A DNA stretch of 10,869 nucleotides, taken from WHSM01 sp050701635. Lineage in GTDB: Bacteria > Actinomycetota > Actinomycetes > Mycobacteriales > Micromonosporaceae. The notes beneath the pieces were generated by a model. That model saw only the letters and a list, made by a program, of their open reading frames with translations. It was not told the DNA's origin and ran no database searches. The DNA lies in assembly GCA_050701635.1 (NCBI GenBank), contig JBOGDF010000185.1, forward strand, positions 1 through 10,869. Reading direction: 5' to 3'. Positions 1 to 5,702 of the stretch are shown here, in pieces (the stretch's first letter is position 1; each line of letters begins with the position of its first letter). A program made the position numbers and the translations under genes.

Positions 1-339
1 CGCCGCTGCCGGCACGCTGGCGCTGGCGGTAGCCGGGAAGCCAGCGGTAGCCGGGAAGCCGGCCGGCGGGGCAGCCGCCGGACGCGCATCGCCACCCGTA
101 CGCTGCCCGATCGCGACCGCGGCGACCTCGAACCCGATCCCGAGCAGCCCGAGCAGCACCGCCGTCTGGAACCCGCTCGGGTCGTTGTGCGTTTTCCCAG
201 TGCACAGGCCGGTGTCGCCGCAGGTGTACGTGAAGCCCACGTCGGCGCCGGAGCCGAGCAGGTTGGCGAACATCGCGACGAAGGCCAGGAAGCCGAGAAC
301 CATGAAGACCAGCTGGATGATCCGTACCGCTCGAGTCAT
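1..339 (-). CDS. Small two-helix membrane protein, C-terminus cut by window edge
   Basis: I do not recognise this gene as a named family. From an ATG at 339 the frame is open for 113 codons to the left edge, so the C-terminus is missing. A hydrophobic helix at about residues 7-29 is followed by a short loop of about 28 residues containing two cysteines (TCGDTGLC, Cys40 and Cys46), then a second hydrophobic helix at about 58-77, and a Pro/Ala-rich tail with a doubled GFPATA unit. The loop cysteines could form a disulfide if the loop faces outside; that is inference. An AGGA lies 8 bases before the ATG. It follows pafA on the same strand after a 38-base gap, so it may share the pafA transcript. 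No catalytic motif is visible. The reading frame and hydrophobic pattern are convincing; the function is unknown. Confidence 0.72.
   Translation of the reverse strand, partial: MTRAVRIIQLVFMVLGFLAFVAMFANLLGSGADVGFTYTCGDTGLCTGKTHNDPSGFQTAVLLGLLGIGFEVAAVAIGQRTGGDARPAAAPPAGFPATAGFPATASASVPAAA
26..60. repeat. Two-copy 18-base tandem repeat within a coding region
   Basis: The 17-base unit GCGGTAGCCGGGAAGCC occurs at 26-42 and again at 44-60, a period of 18 bases. On the minus strand it encodes two adjacent GFPATA-type hexapeptides in the tail of the small membrane protein. Because the period is a multiple of three, copy-number change would keep the frame. Confidence 0.8.
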
Positions 340-377
340 GGCGGCGATCCTACGGAAGATCGGCAAGCCCGGTCGGC

Positions 378-1736
378 TCACATGCTGGCGATCAGCTTCT
401 CCACCCGCTCGTCGTGGGCCCGGAACGGATCCTTGCAGAGCACCGTACGCTGCGCCTGGTCATTGAGCTTGAGGTGCACCCAGTCGACGGTGAAGTCGCG
501 GCGCTTCTCCTGTGCCTTGCGGATGAACTCGCCGCGCAGCCGCGCCCGGGTGGTCTGTGGCGGGGTCTCTTTGGCTTCGAAGATCTCCAGGTCGGTGGCG
601 ATCCGGTCCACCTGCTTGCGCTTCTCCAGCAGCCCGTGCAGGCCACGCCCGCGCCGCAGGTCGTGGTACGCCAGGTCCAGCTGCGCCACCCGGGGGCTCG
701 ACAGCGGCAGGTCGTGCTTGGCCCGGTAGCGCTCGATCAGGTTCTGCTTGGTGACCCAGTCGATCTCGCGCTCGACGCCGGACATGTTGCTGGTCTCCAC
801 CGCGGTCAGCACCCGGCCCCACAGGTCGATCACCCGCTTCGCCACCGCGTCGCCGCCCCGCCGGTCCACGAAGTCGGTGGCCTTGGAGAAGTACTCCTGC
901 TGGATCTCCAGCGCGCTGATTTCGCGGCCGCTGGCCAGGCGTACCTTCCGGCGGCCGGTGACGTCGTGGCTGACCTCCCGGATCGCCCGGATCGGGTTCT
1001 CCAGGGTGAGGTCGCGCATCACCGCGCCGGACTCGATCATGCGCAGCACGATGTCGGCGCTGCCCACCTTGAGCAGCGTGGTCACCTCGTTCATGTTCGA
1101 GTCGCCGACGATCACGTGCAGCCGGCGGTAGCGCTCGGCGTCGGCGTGCGGCTCGTCGCGGGTGTTGATGATCGGACGGCTCCGCGTGGTCGCCGACGAG
1201 ACGCCTTCCCAGATGTGCTCGGCGCGCTGCGAGAGGCAGTAGACCGCGCCGCGCGGGGTCTGCAGCACCTTGCCGGCGCCGCAGATCAGCTGCCGGGTCA
1301 CCAGGAACGGGATCAGGATGTCGGCCAGCCGGCCGAACTCGCCGTGCCGGCCCACCAGGTAGTTCTCGTGGCAGCCGTACGAGTTGCCGGCGGAGTCGGT
1401 GTTGTTCTTGAACAGGTAGATGTCGCCGGCGATCCCCTCGTCGTGCAGCCGGCGTTCGGCGTCGACCAGCAGGCCTTCCAGGATCCGCTCGCCGGCCCGG
1501 TCGTGCGCCACCAGATCGGTCAACGAGTCGCACTCCGGGGTGGCGTACTCGGGGTGCGAGCCGACGTCGAGATACAGCCGGGCACCGTTACGCAGGAACA
1601 CGTTGCTGGAGCGGCCCCAGCTCACCACGCGACGGAACAGGTAGCGCGCGACCTCGTCCGGGGACAGTCGGCGCTGGCCCCGAAACGTACAGGTGACGCC
1701 GTACTCGGTCTCGAGCCCGAAGATCCTTCTGTCCAC
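378..1736 (-). CDS. pafA: Pup--protein ligase (proteasome accessory factor A)
   Basis: PafA joins the C-terminal glutamate of the ubiquitin-like protein Pup to substrate lysines in the cytosol, using ATP through a gamma-glutamyl phosphate, and so marks proteins for the Mpa/ARC-proteasome. The fold is related to glutamine synthetase. The N-terminus VDRRIFGLETEYGVT carries the metal/ATP-site Glu9. The loop YLDVGSHPEYATPEC (residues 55-69) holds Asp57, which I take to be the family's catalytic aspartate. Other conserved blocks are KNNTDSAGNSYGCHENY and IVGDSNMNEV. The frame is open to 1862, but I chose GTG 1736: it gives 452 residues, the usual PafA length, begins exactly as family members do (VDRRIFGLE), and has GAGG five bases upstream. 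The other pupylation genes (pup, dop, mpa, prcBA) are not in the window. It is transcribed away from a sigma-factor gene. Confidence 0.97.
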   Translation of the reverse strand: MDRRIFGLETEYGVTCTFRGQRRLSPDEVARYLFRRVVSWGRSSNVFLRNGARLYLDVGSHPEYATPECDSLTDLVAHDRAGERILEGLLVDAERRLHDEGIAGDIYLFKNNTDSAGNSYGCHENYLVGRHGEFGRLADILIPFLVTRQLICGAGKVLQTPRGAVYCLSQRAEHIWEGVSSATTRSRPIINTRDEPHADAERYRRLHVIVGDSNMNEVTTLLKVGSADIVLRMIESGAVMRDLTLENPIRAIREVSHDVTGRRKVRLASGREISALEIQQEYFSKATDFVDRRGGDAVAKRVIDLWGRVLTAVETSNMSGVEREIDWVTKQNLIERYRAKHDLPLSSPRVAQLDLAYHDLRRGRGLHGLLEKRKQVDRIATDLEIFEAKETPPQTTRARLRGEFIRKAQEKRRDFTVDWVHLKLNDQAQRTVLCKDPFRAHDERVEKLIASM

Positions 1737-1741
1737 TCGTA

Positions 1742-1750
1742 CCTCATTCC
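1742..1750 (-). promoter_or_regulatory. Ribosome binding site that fixes the pafA start
   Basis: On the minus strand GGAATGAGG runs from 1750 to 1742, followed by the five-base spacer TACGA and then GTG at 1736. This supports the GTG over the more distant upstream start at 1862. Confidence 0.7.
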
Positions 1751-1783
1751 TGTGCCGGGGCCTGGTACCAGCGCGCAGGTTCG

Positions 1784-1813
1784 AGGCTACGGTGCGTAAA
1801 GCCTCCGTGTAAG
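1784..1813 (-). promoter_or_regulatory. Possible housekeeping promoter of pafA
   Basis: On the minus strand CTTACA (1813-1808) and TAGCCT (1789-1784) are separated by 18 bases, a fair match to a vegetative -35/-10 pair. It predicts a transcript start near 1777 and a leader of about 40 bases before GTG 1736. The match is by eye and modest. Confidence 0.33.
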
Positions 1814-1858
1814 GGCTGTACTGCCGCGCCTTGCAGATTCTGCCATCCGCGAGACCGA

Positions 1859-1886
1859 GCAACCTTTCCGTCGGCCTGGCGCGTCC
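1859..1886 (+). promoter_or_regulatory. Candidate ECF-type promoter before the sigma-factor gene
   Basis: GCAACC at 1859-1864 and CGTCCT at 1882-1887 are separated by 17 bases. An AAC core at -35 and a CGTC core at -10 are features of many ECF sigma promoters. Placement about 30 bases ahead of an ECF sigma gene fits autoregulation, which is common in this class. No match to a vegetative promoter was evident here. Confidence 0.38.
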
Positions 1887-1915
1887 TGGGATGAGCCACG
1901 TTATGGGGGTGGGAG

Positions 1916-2431
1916 ATGGCCACTGATCCGGCGGTCGATCAGGCGTTCGGCGAGTTCGTCGCCGGACGGTCGGCGGCGCTGCTGAACACCGCGTACCTGC
2001 TGGTCGGCGACTGGCAACGCGCGGAGGACCTGCTGCAGACGGCGCTGACGAAGTCGTACCTCTCGCTGCCCCGGATCCGCGATGTCGGAGCGCTGGAGGG
2101 GTACGTACGCCGCGTCATGGTCAACACCGCGGCCAGCTGGTGGCGCCGACGCTGGCGTGCCGAGCGTCCCACCGACGTGCTCCCGGAGACGCCGGTGCAC
2201 CCGCTGGACGGCCATGCCGAACGGGAAGCGCTATGGCGGCAGATCCTGACTTTGCCGGTACGGCAGCGCGCCGTACTGGTGCTGCGCTACTACGAGGACC
2301 TCTCCGAGGCGGAGACCGCCCGGGTCCTGGACATCTCGATCGGCACGGTGAAGAGCACCGCGTCCCGCGCCCTGGCGACGCTGCGCACCCGACTCTCCGA
2401 CGACCTGAGCCTGCTGGGAGGTACGCCGTGA
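1916..2431 (+). CDS. SigE-family ECF RNA polymerase sigma factor
   Basis: This 171-residue protein has the two-domain layout of an extracytoplasmic-function sigma factor. Region 2 spans about residues 10-80, with the DWQRAEDLLQTALTKSY box (32-48) that contacts core polymerase and the -10 element. Region 4 spans about 105-160, with LPVRQRAVLVLRYYEDLS followed by the helix-turn-helix ARVLDISIGTVKSTASRAL. The length and wording fit the actinobacterial sigma-70 SigE family rather than a housekeeping sigma factor; regions 1 and 3 are absent. ATG 1916 is preceded by a G-rich tract (GGGGGT, five bases upstream); nearby ATG 1903 and GTG 1909 are out of frame. Its stop overlaps the start of the next gene by four bases (GTGA), so the two are translationally coupled. 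The target genes cannot be told from sequence; a candidate ECF promoter just upstream suggests self-activation. Confidence 0.93.
   Translation: MATDPAVDQAFGEFVAGRSAALLNTAYLLVGDWQRAEDLLQTALTKSYLSLPRIRDVGALEGYVRRVMVNTAASWWRRRWRAERPTDVLPETPVHPLDGHAEREALWRQILTLPVRQRAVLVLRYYEDLSEAETARVLDISIGTVKSTASRALATLRTRLSDDLSLLGGTP
2416..2421 (+). promoter_or_regulatory. Strong ribosome binding site inside the sigma gene end
   Basis: GGGAGG lies six bases before GTG 2428, within the last codons of the sigma gene. It decides the start of the membrane partner, whose frame is open back to 2140, and allows initiation independent of coupling. Confidence 0.75.
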
Positions 2432-3531
2432 CCACGCGACTGGAAGACGAACTGCGCGACGTGTTCGCCGCCAAGACCGCGGCCGCGCCGGTGCTGCGTG
2501 CCCAGCTGCCCGTCGTGGTGGAACGGGCCGCATCGGTACGCCGGCGCCGCCGTACCATCGCCGTCGCCTGCGTCGCCGCCGTGGTCCTGGCCGGCCTGCT
2601 CGCCGCGGTCGGCGTGCAAGGCGTCAAGCGGTCGACCCCACCGGCGAAGTCACCGTCCCCGCCCGTGGTGGAGGTGGTACGCAACGGCGCCCTGATCACC
2701 TCCGACGGACGTGAGGTGCCGCTGGGCGTGGACGAGGTCGTCTGGGCGATGCGACTGCCCGCCGGTGTCCTGTTCATGTCCATCGATGGCGAGCTGCGGC
2801 TGCTCCGAGAGGATGGCACCACCATCCTGGTCGCCAAGTACCGGTCACAGGTGCATCCGTTTGTGGACGGGCGGTCGATCGCCGTGCAGACCGATCGCAA
2901 CCAGACGCTGTTCGCGCGGCTGACTCCCGACGGGCTGGCGGACCAGGTCACCCGGCAAGGTGGCGAAGGCACCATGGTGCTGGGCTGGCTGGGGGACGTG
3001 GTGCTGCTGGTCGACACCGTCGAGAGCGGCGGCACGCCCCGGTACGGCATCTGGAACCCGGCGCATCCCGAGAAGGAACCGCAGTGGGTGGCGCCAACGG
3101 AGCCTCTCTTATTCCTCGGTGCCACCTTTGAAGCGTCCACAACTGATTGGACCTTCTGGGCACTGACCCCCAGTGCGAGCGGTGATGGGAGTCGTTGTCT
3201 GGCCCAGATCGACCCGCGGCAGCGGTTCGCGCTGCTGCGCCAGGCGTGTGAACTGGCCATCGGCTGGCGGGACGAGGTGGCGCTCTCACCGGATGCGCGG
3301 CATCTTGCGGTGCGGCGCGGAGAGCACCTGCGGATCCTTCGTATCGATACCGCGTTTGACCGGCCCCGCTGGACCGACGGTTGCCCCGCCGCGGAGCGCT
3401 TCATCTGGGTGGCACCGTGGACGCTGGTCTCGGAGAACCAGTCCGTCTGCCGGATCGATCCGTCCGGCGAGCTGACCGTCGAGGACGCGCCGCCGGGGGC
3501 GGCGTACGTCTCCCGGGTGGGCGTGGACTAA
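2428..3531 (+). CDS. Single-pass membrane protein with beta-propeller-like outer domain, probable sigma-factor partner
   Basis: The 367-residue protein has a short N-terminal cytosolic part (1-42) ending in a run of arginines (VRRRRRT), one transmembrane helix at about 43-64, a Pro/Lys-rich linker (PPAKSPSPP), and about 295 residues outside the membrane. By the positive-inside rule the N-terminus is cytosolic. The outer part is beta-rich, with repeats such as LSPDARHLAV and IDGELRLLREDG that resemble WD40/PD40 or TolB-type propeller blades; this is pattern recognition, not a database match. The GTGA overlap with the sigma gene suggests it senses an envelope state and signals to, or restrains, the sigma factor through its N-terminal tail. 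I see no HxxxCxxC zinc anti-sigma motif, so anti-sigma activity is inference. GTG 2428 was chosen for GGGAGG six bases upstream. Its stop overlaps that of convergent rmlC. Confidence 0.85.
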   Translation: MTTRLEDELRDVFAAKTAAAPVLRAQLPVVVERAASVRRRRRTIAVACVAAVVLAGLLAAVGVQGVKRSTPPAKSPSPPVVEVVRNGALITSDGREVPLGVDEVVWAMRLPAGVLFMSIDGELRLLREDGTTILVAKYRSQVHPFVDGRSIAVQTDRNQTLFARLTPDGLADQVTRQGGEGTMVLGWLGDVVLLVDTVESGGTPRYGIWNPAHPEKEPQWVAPTEPLLFLGATFEASTTDWTFWALTPSASGDGSRCLAQIDPRQRFALLRQACELAIGWRDEVALSPDARHLAVRRGEHLRILRIDTAFDRPRWTDGCPAAERFIWVAPWTLVSENQSVCRIDPSGELTVEDAPPGAAYVSRVGVD

Positions 3532-4124
3532 CCGCTCAGTGAGGCGTAGAACTCCCGGCAGGCCGCGTAGTCGGGCAGCAGCCCCTGCCCGGCCGCCTCC
3601 AACAGGGTCGGTGCGGCCGCGTCACGGTCGGACAGCTGCGGTGAGTCCACCGGCCACTCGATGCCCAGCACCTTGTCCAGGGGGTGTACGCCGTGCTCCC
3701 GCGTCGGCGAGTACGTCTCCGAGCACAGGTAGGTCAGCGTGGTGTCGTCCTCCAGGGCGCAGAACGCGTGCCCGAGCCCCTCGGCGATGTACACCGCGCG
3801 CCGGTCGGTCTCGTCCAGGCGCACCATCTCGTGCCGCCCGAACGTCGGTGAACCCACCCGCAGGTCGACGATGACGTCGATCGCGGCGCCGCGCGGGCAG
3901 GTGACGTACTTGGCCTGCGAGGGCGGTACGTCGGCGAAGTGGATCCCCCGCACCACGCCCCGAGCGGAGATCGACATGTTGCCCTGGGCCAGCCGCAGCG
4001 GGTGCCCGACCGCCTCGGCGAGGTGGTCGAAGCGATACCACTCCAGGAACCGCCCGCGCGGGTCGCCGTGCTGCTGCGGGGTCACCACGAAGGCGCCCTC
4101 GATGGACAGCGGTTCGATCTTCAC
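3528..4124 (-). CDS. rmlC: dTDP-4-dehydrorhamnose 3,5-epimerase
   Basis: RmlC epimerises C3 and C5 of dTDP-4-keto-6-deoxy-glucose, the third step to dTDP-L-rhamnose, in the cytosol. The 198-residue length is normal for this cupin-fold, cofactor-free family. The expected active-site residues can be placed: His62 in VVRGIHF, Lys72 in SQAKYV, Tyr132 in TLTYLCSE, and Asp168 in the LSDRD block. QGNMSIS (47-53) and the DPRGRFLEWYR segment near residue 21 are also typical. Translation starts at GTG 4124, which overlaps the TGA of the upstream methyltransferase as GTGA, implying translational coupling. It is the last gene of the minus arm rmlA-methyltransferase-rmlC. Its TAG stop shares bases with the TAA of the convergent gene, leaving no spacer for an intergenic terminator. 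Confidence 0.96.
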   Translation of the reverse strand: MKIEPLSIEGAFVVTPQQHGDPRGRFLEWYRFDHLAEAVGHPLRLAQGNMSISARGVVRGIHFADVPPSQAKYVTCPRGAAIDVIVDLRVGSPTFGRHEMVRLDETDRRAVYIAEGLGHAFCALEDDTTLTYLCSETYSPTREHGVHPLDKVLGIEWPVDSPQLSDRDAAAPTLLEAAGQGLLPDYAACREFYASLSG

Positions 4125-4717
4125 GGCTTACCCGCCAGCACGTTGAACTCGTTGTACGTGAACGCCTTGCCCGCCCAGCGCCCGAGCGGGAAGGAGTACT
4201 GCTTCTGCACGGTCAGCCCCAGGTCCCGCGCCAGCGCGCCGACCTCGTCGAACCCGCAGAACCGTACGTGGGTGTGGTCGGAGGCGTACCCCTTCTCCTG
4301 GGGGGTGATGAACAGCACCCGGCCGCCGGACTTGAGGTACGGCAGGTACATGCCGACCACCTTCCGGGCGTCCTGCTCGGGCATGTGTTCGACCACGTGC
4401 GCGCAGACGATCGCGTCGAACGCGTCCGGCTTGGCGTACTCGGAGGAAAGGAACTCCTCCACCGTGTACGCCCGCAGCCCGCGCTCCCGCGCGATGGCGA
4501 TCGAGTCCGGGTTGTGGTCGACGCCGACGCTGTCCGGCCCCAGGTTGATCAGGTTACGGCCGATGCCGCAGCCGACGTCGAGGGTGCGCCCCAGCGACAG
4601 CCGGCGCAGATTCCACCGGTACGGCGCCTGTACGTTCAGCAGCCGCTTCCACCAGACGCCTTCCAACCGGCGCAGCCGCTCGGCGTACTCGGCGCCCGCG
4701 GTGTCGTTAGATGCCAC
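4121..4717 (-). CDS. Class I SAM-dependent methyltransferase within the rml operon
   Basis: This is a Rossmann-fold methyltransferase of 198 residues. Motif I is TLDVGCGIGRN (45-55), the acidic residue for the SAM ribose is in VGVDHNP (Asp67), and AHVVEHMP (106-113) and GGRVLFITP (131-139) follow, as in the Methyltransf_11/UbiG-like group. The acceptor cannot be read from sequence. It lies between rmlA and rmlC, two bases or so from the rmlA stop by the longer reading and with a GTGA overlap into rmlC, so it is co-expressed with dTDP-rhamnose synthesis; methylation of a rhamnose-containing sugar, glycan or lipid is a reasonable inference. GTG 4726 is an alternative start, but it sits directly against the GAGGGA Shine-Dalgarno at 4732-4727, whereas GTG 4717 has a nine-base spacing and is preferred. 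Confidence 0.9.
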   Translation of the reverse strand: MASNDTAGAEYAERLRRLEGVWWKRLLNVQAPYRWNLRRLSLGRTLDVGCGIGRNLINLGPDSVGVDHNPDSIAIARERGLRAYTVEEFLSSEYAKPDAFDAIVCAHVVEHMPEQDARKVVGMYLPYLKSGGRVLFITPQEKGYASDHTHVRFCGFDEVGALARDLGLTVQKQYSFPLGRWAGKAFTYNEFNVLAGKP

Positions 4718-4730
4718 GACGCACACTCCC

Positions 4731-5642
4731 TCAGAAGCCAGGCAGGTCGGCCAGCCTCGGCTCGGGGACCCGATCCAGCAGTTCCAGCAGGTACGAGCCG
4801 TACCCGCTCTTGGACAGCGGCTCGGCGAGCGCCCGGAGCTGGTCGTTGTCGATCAGCCCGTGCCGCCAGGCGACCTCTTCGACGCAGCCGATCTTGAGCC
4901 CCTGCCGCTGCTCGATGACCCGTACGAACTCCGCGGCGGCGACCATCGAGTCGAAGGTACCGGTGTCCAGCCAGGCGGTCCCCCGGTCCAGTACGCCGAC
5001 CGTGAGCTCGCCCGACTGCAGGTACGCGTCGTTGACCGCCGTGATCTCCAGCTCGCCGCGGGCGCTGGGCTTGAGCCCGCGGGAGATCTCGACCACCCGG
5101 TTGTCGTAGAAGTACAGCCCGGGCACCGCGTAGTACGACTTCGGCTTCTCGGGCTTCTCCTCGATCGAGAGCACCTTGCCGTCCGGGTCGAACTCGACCA
5201 CGCCGTACGCCTCGGGGTTCGCCACCTGGTACGCGAAGACGTGGCCGCCGGTGACCTCGGTGGAGCTGGCCAGCTGCCGCCCCAGCCCGGTGCCGTAGAA
5301 GATGTTGTCGCCCAGGATCAGCGCCACCTGCTCGTCACCGATGAAGTCGGCGCCGATGATGAACGCCTGCGCCAGCCCCTCCGGCTTGGGCTGCGCGGCG
5401 TACTCGATGCGCATCCCGAGCTGGGAGCCGTCGCCGAGCAGCCGTACGAACTGGGACTGCTCCTCCGGTGTGGTGATCACCAGGATTTCGCTGATGCCCG
5501 CCATCATCAGGGTGGACAGCGGGTAGTAGATCATCGGTTTGTCGAAGATCGGCATCAACTGTTTCGACACCGCGCGAGTGATGGGCCAGAGTCGTGAGCC
5601 GGTGCCACCGGCGAGAATGATGCCACGCACGGAGGCCACCAT
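4731..5642 (-). CDS. rmlA: Glucose-1-phosphate thymidylyltransferase
   Basis: RmlA joins glucose-1-phosphate and dTTP to give dTDP-glucose and pyrophosphate, the first step to dTDP-L-rhamnose, and is usually feedback-inhibited by the end product. The nucleotidyltransferase signature LAGGTGSRLWPIT (10-22) is followed by KQLMPIFDKPMIYYPLS (27-43), the substrate loop QPKPEGLAQAF (84-94), the metal-site GDNIFYG (111-117), IEEKPEKPKS (160-169) and WLDTGTF (224-230). The 303-residue length is slightly above the family norm of about 290. I kept ATG 5642, but family members usually begin MRGIILAGG, which corresponds to the in-frame GTG at 5630; neither start has a good Shine-Dalgarno, so this remains open. 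It is the first gene of the minus arm, divergent from rmlB. Confidence 0.96.
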   Translation of the reverse strand: MVASVRGIILAGGTGSRLWPITRAVSKQLMPIFDKPMIYYPLSTLMMAGISEILVITTPEEQSQFVRLLGDGSQLGMRIEYAAQPKPEGLAQAFIIGADFIGDEQVALILGDNIFYGTGLGRQLASSTEVTGGHVFAYQVANPEAYGVVEFDPDGKVLSIEEKPEKPKSYYAVPGLYFYDNRVVEISRGLKPSARGELEITAVNDAYLQSGELTVGVLDRGTAWLDTGTFDSMVAAAEFVRVIEQRQGLKIGCVEEVAWRHGLIDNDQLRALAEPLSKSGYGSYLLELLDRVPEPRLADLPGF

Positions 5643-5683
5643 ACCGGCACCGGCACGGCGGCCCGCGCCGCGCCCTGCGTACC

Positions 5684-5693
5684 CCTATAGACT
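5684..5693. promoter_or_regulatory. Shared -10 element for divergent rmlA and rmlB
   Basis: The palindrome CTATAG (5685-5690) lies in the 60-base gap between the two arms. Read on the plus strand it gives TATAGA (5686-5691) or TAGACT (5688-5693), placing a start near 5698-5702 just before rmlB ATG 5703. On the minus strand it gives TATAGG (5689-5684), placing a start near 5677 and a leader of about 35 bases before rmlA. Recognisable -35 boxes are absent on both sides. Confidence 0.45.
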
Positions 5694-5702
5694 CCGCACA
5701 CT

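Noticed and set aside
414..1799. Plus-strand open frame of 461 codons antisense to pafA
   Set aside because: The product is rich in His, Val, Gln and Pro with no recognisable domain, and it mirrors a clearly conserved gene. Long antisense frames are expected at this GC.
2140..2427. Upstream extension of the propeller-protein frame into the sigma gene
   Set aside because: It overlaps the sigma region 2/4 coding sequence in another frame; GTG 2428 with GGGAGG six bases upstream is a far better start.
3097..3205. Patch of lower GC within the propeller-protein gene
   Set aside because: The drop is mild, the frame and beta-rich pattern continue through it, and there are no flanking repeats to suggest an insertion.
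2121..3404. Minus-strand open frame of 427 codons antisense to the sigma/propeller pair
   Set aside because: The composition is Ser/Arg/Pro-rich without hydrophobic core patterns; a shadow of real genes.
3939..5597. Plus-strand open frame of 552 codons across rmlC, the methyltransferase and rmlA
   Set aside because: It is antisense to three well-supported genes, low in complexity and without any motif.
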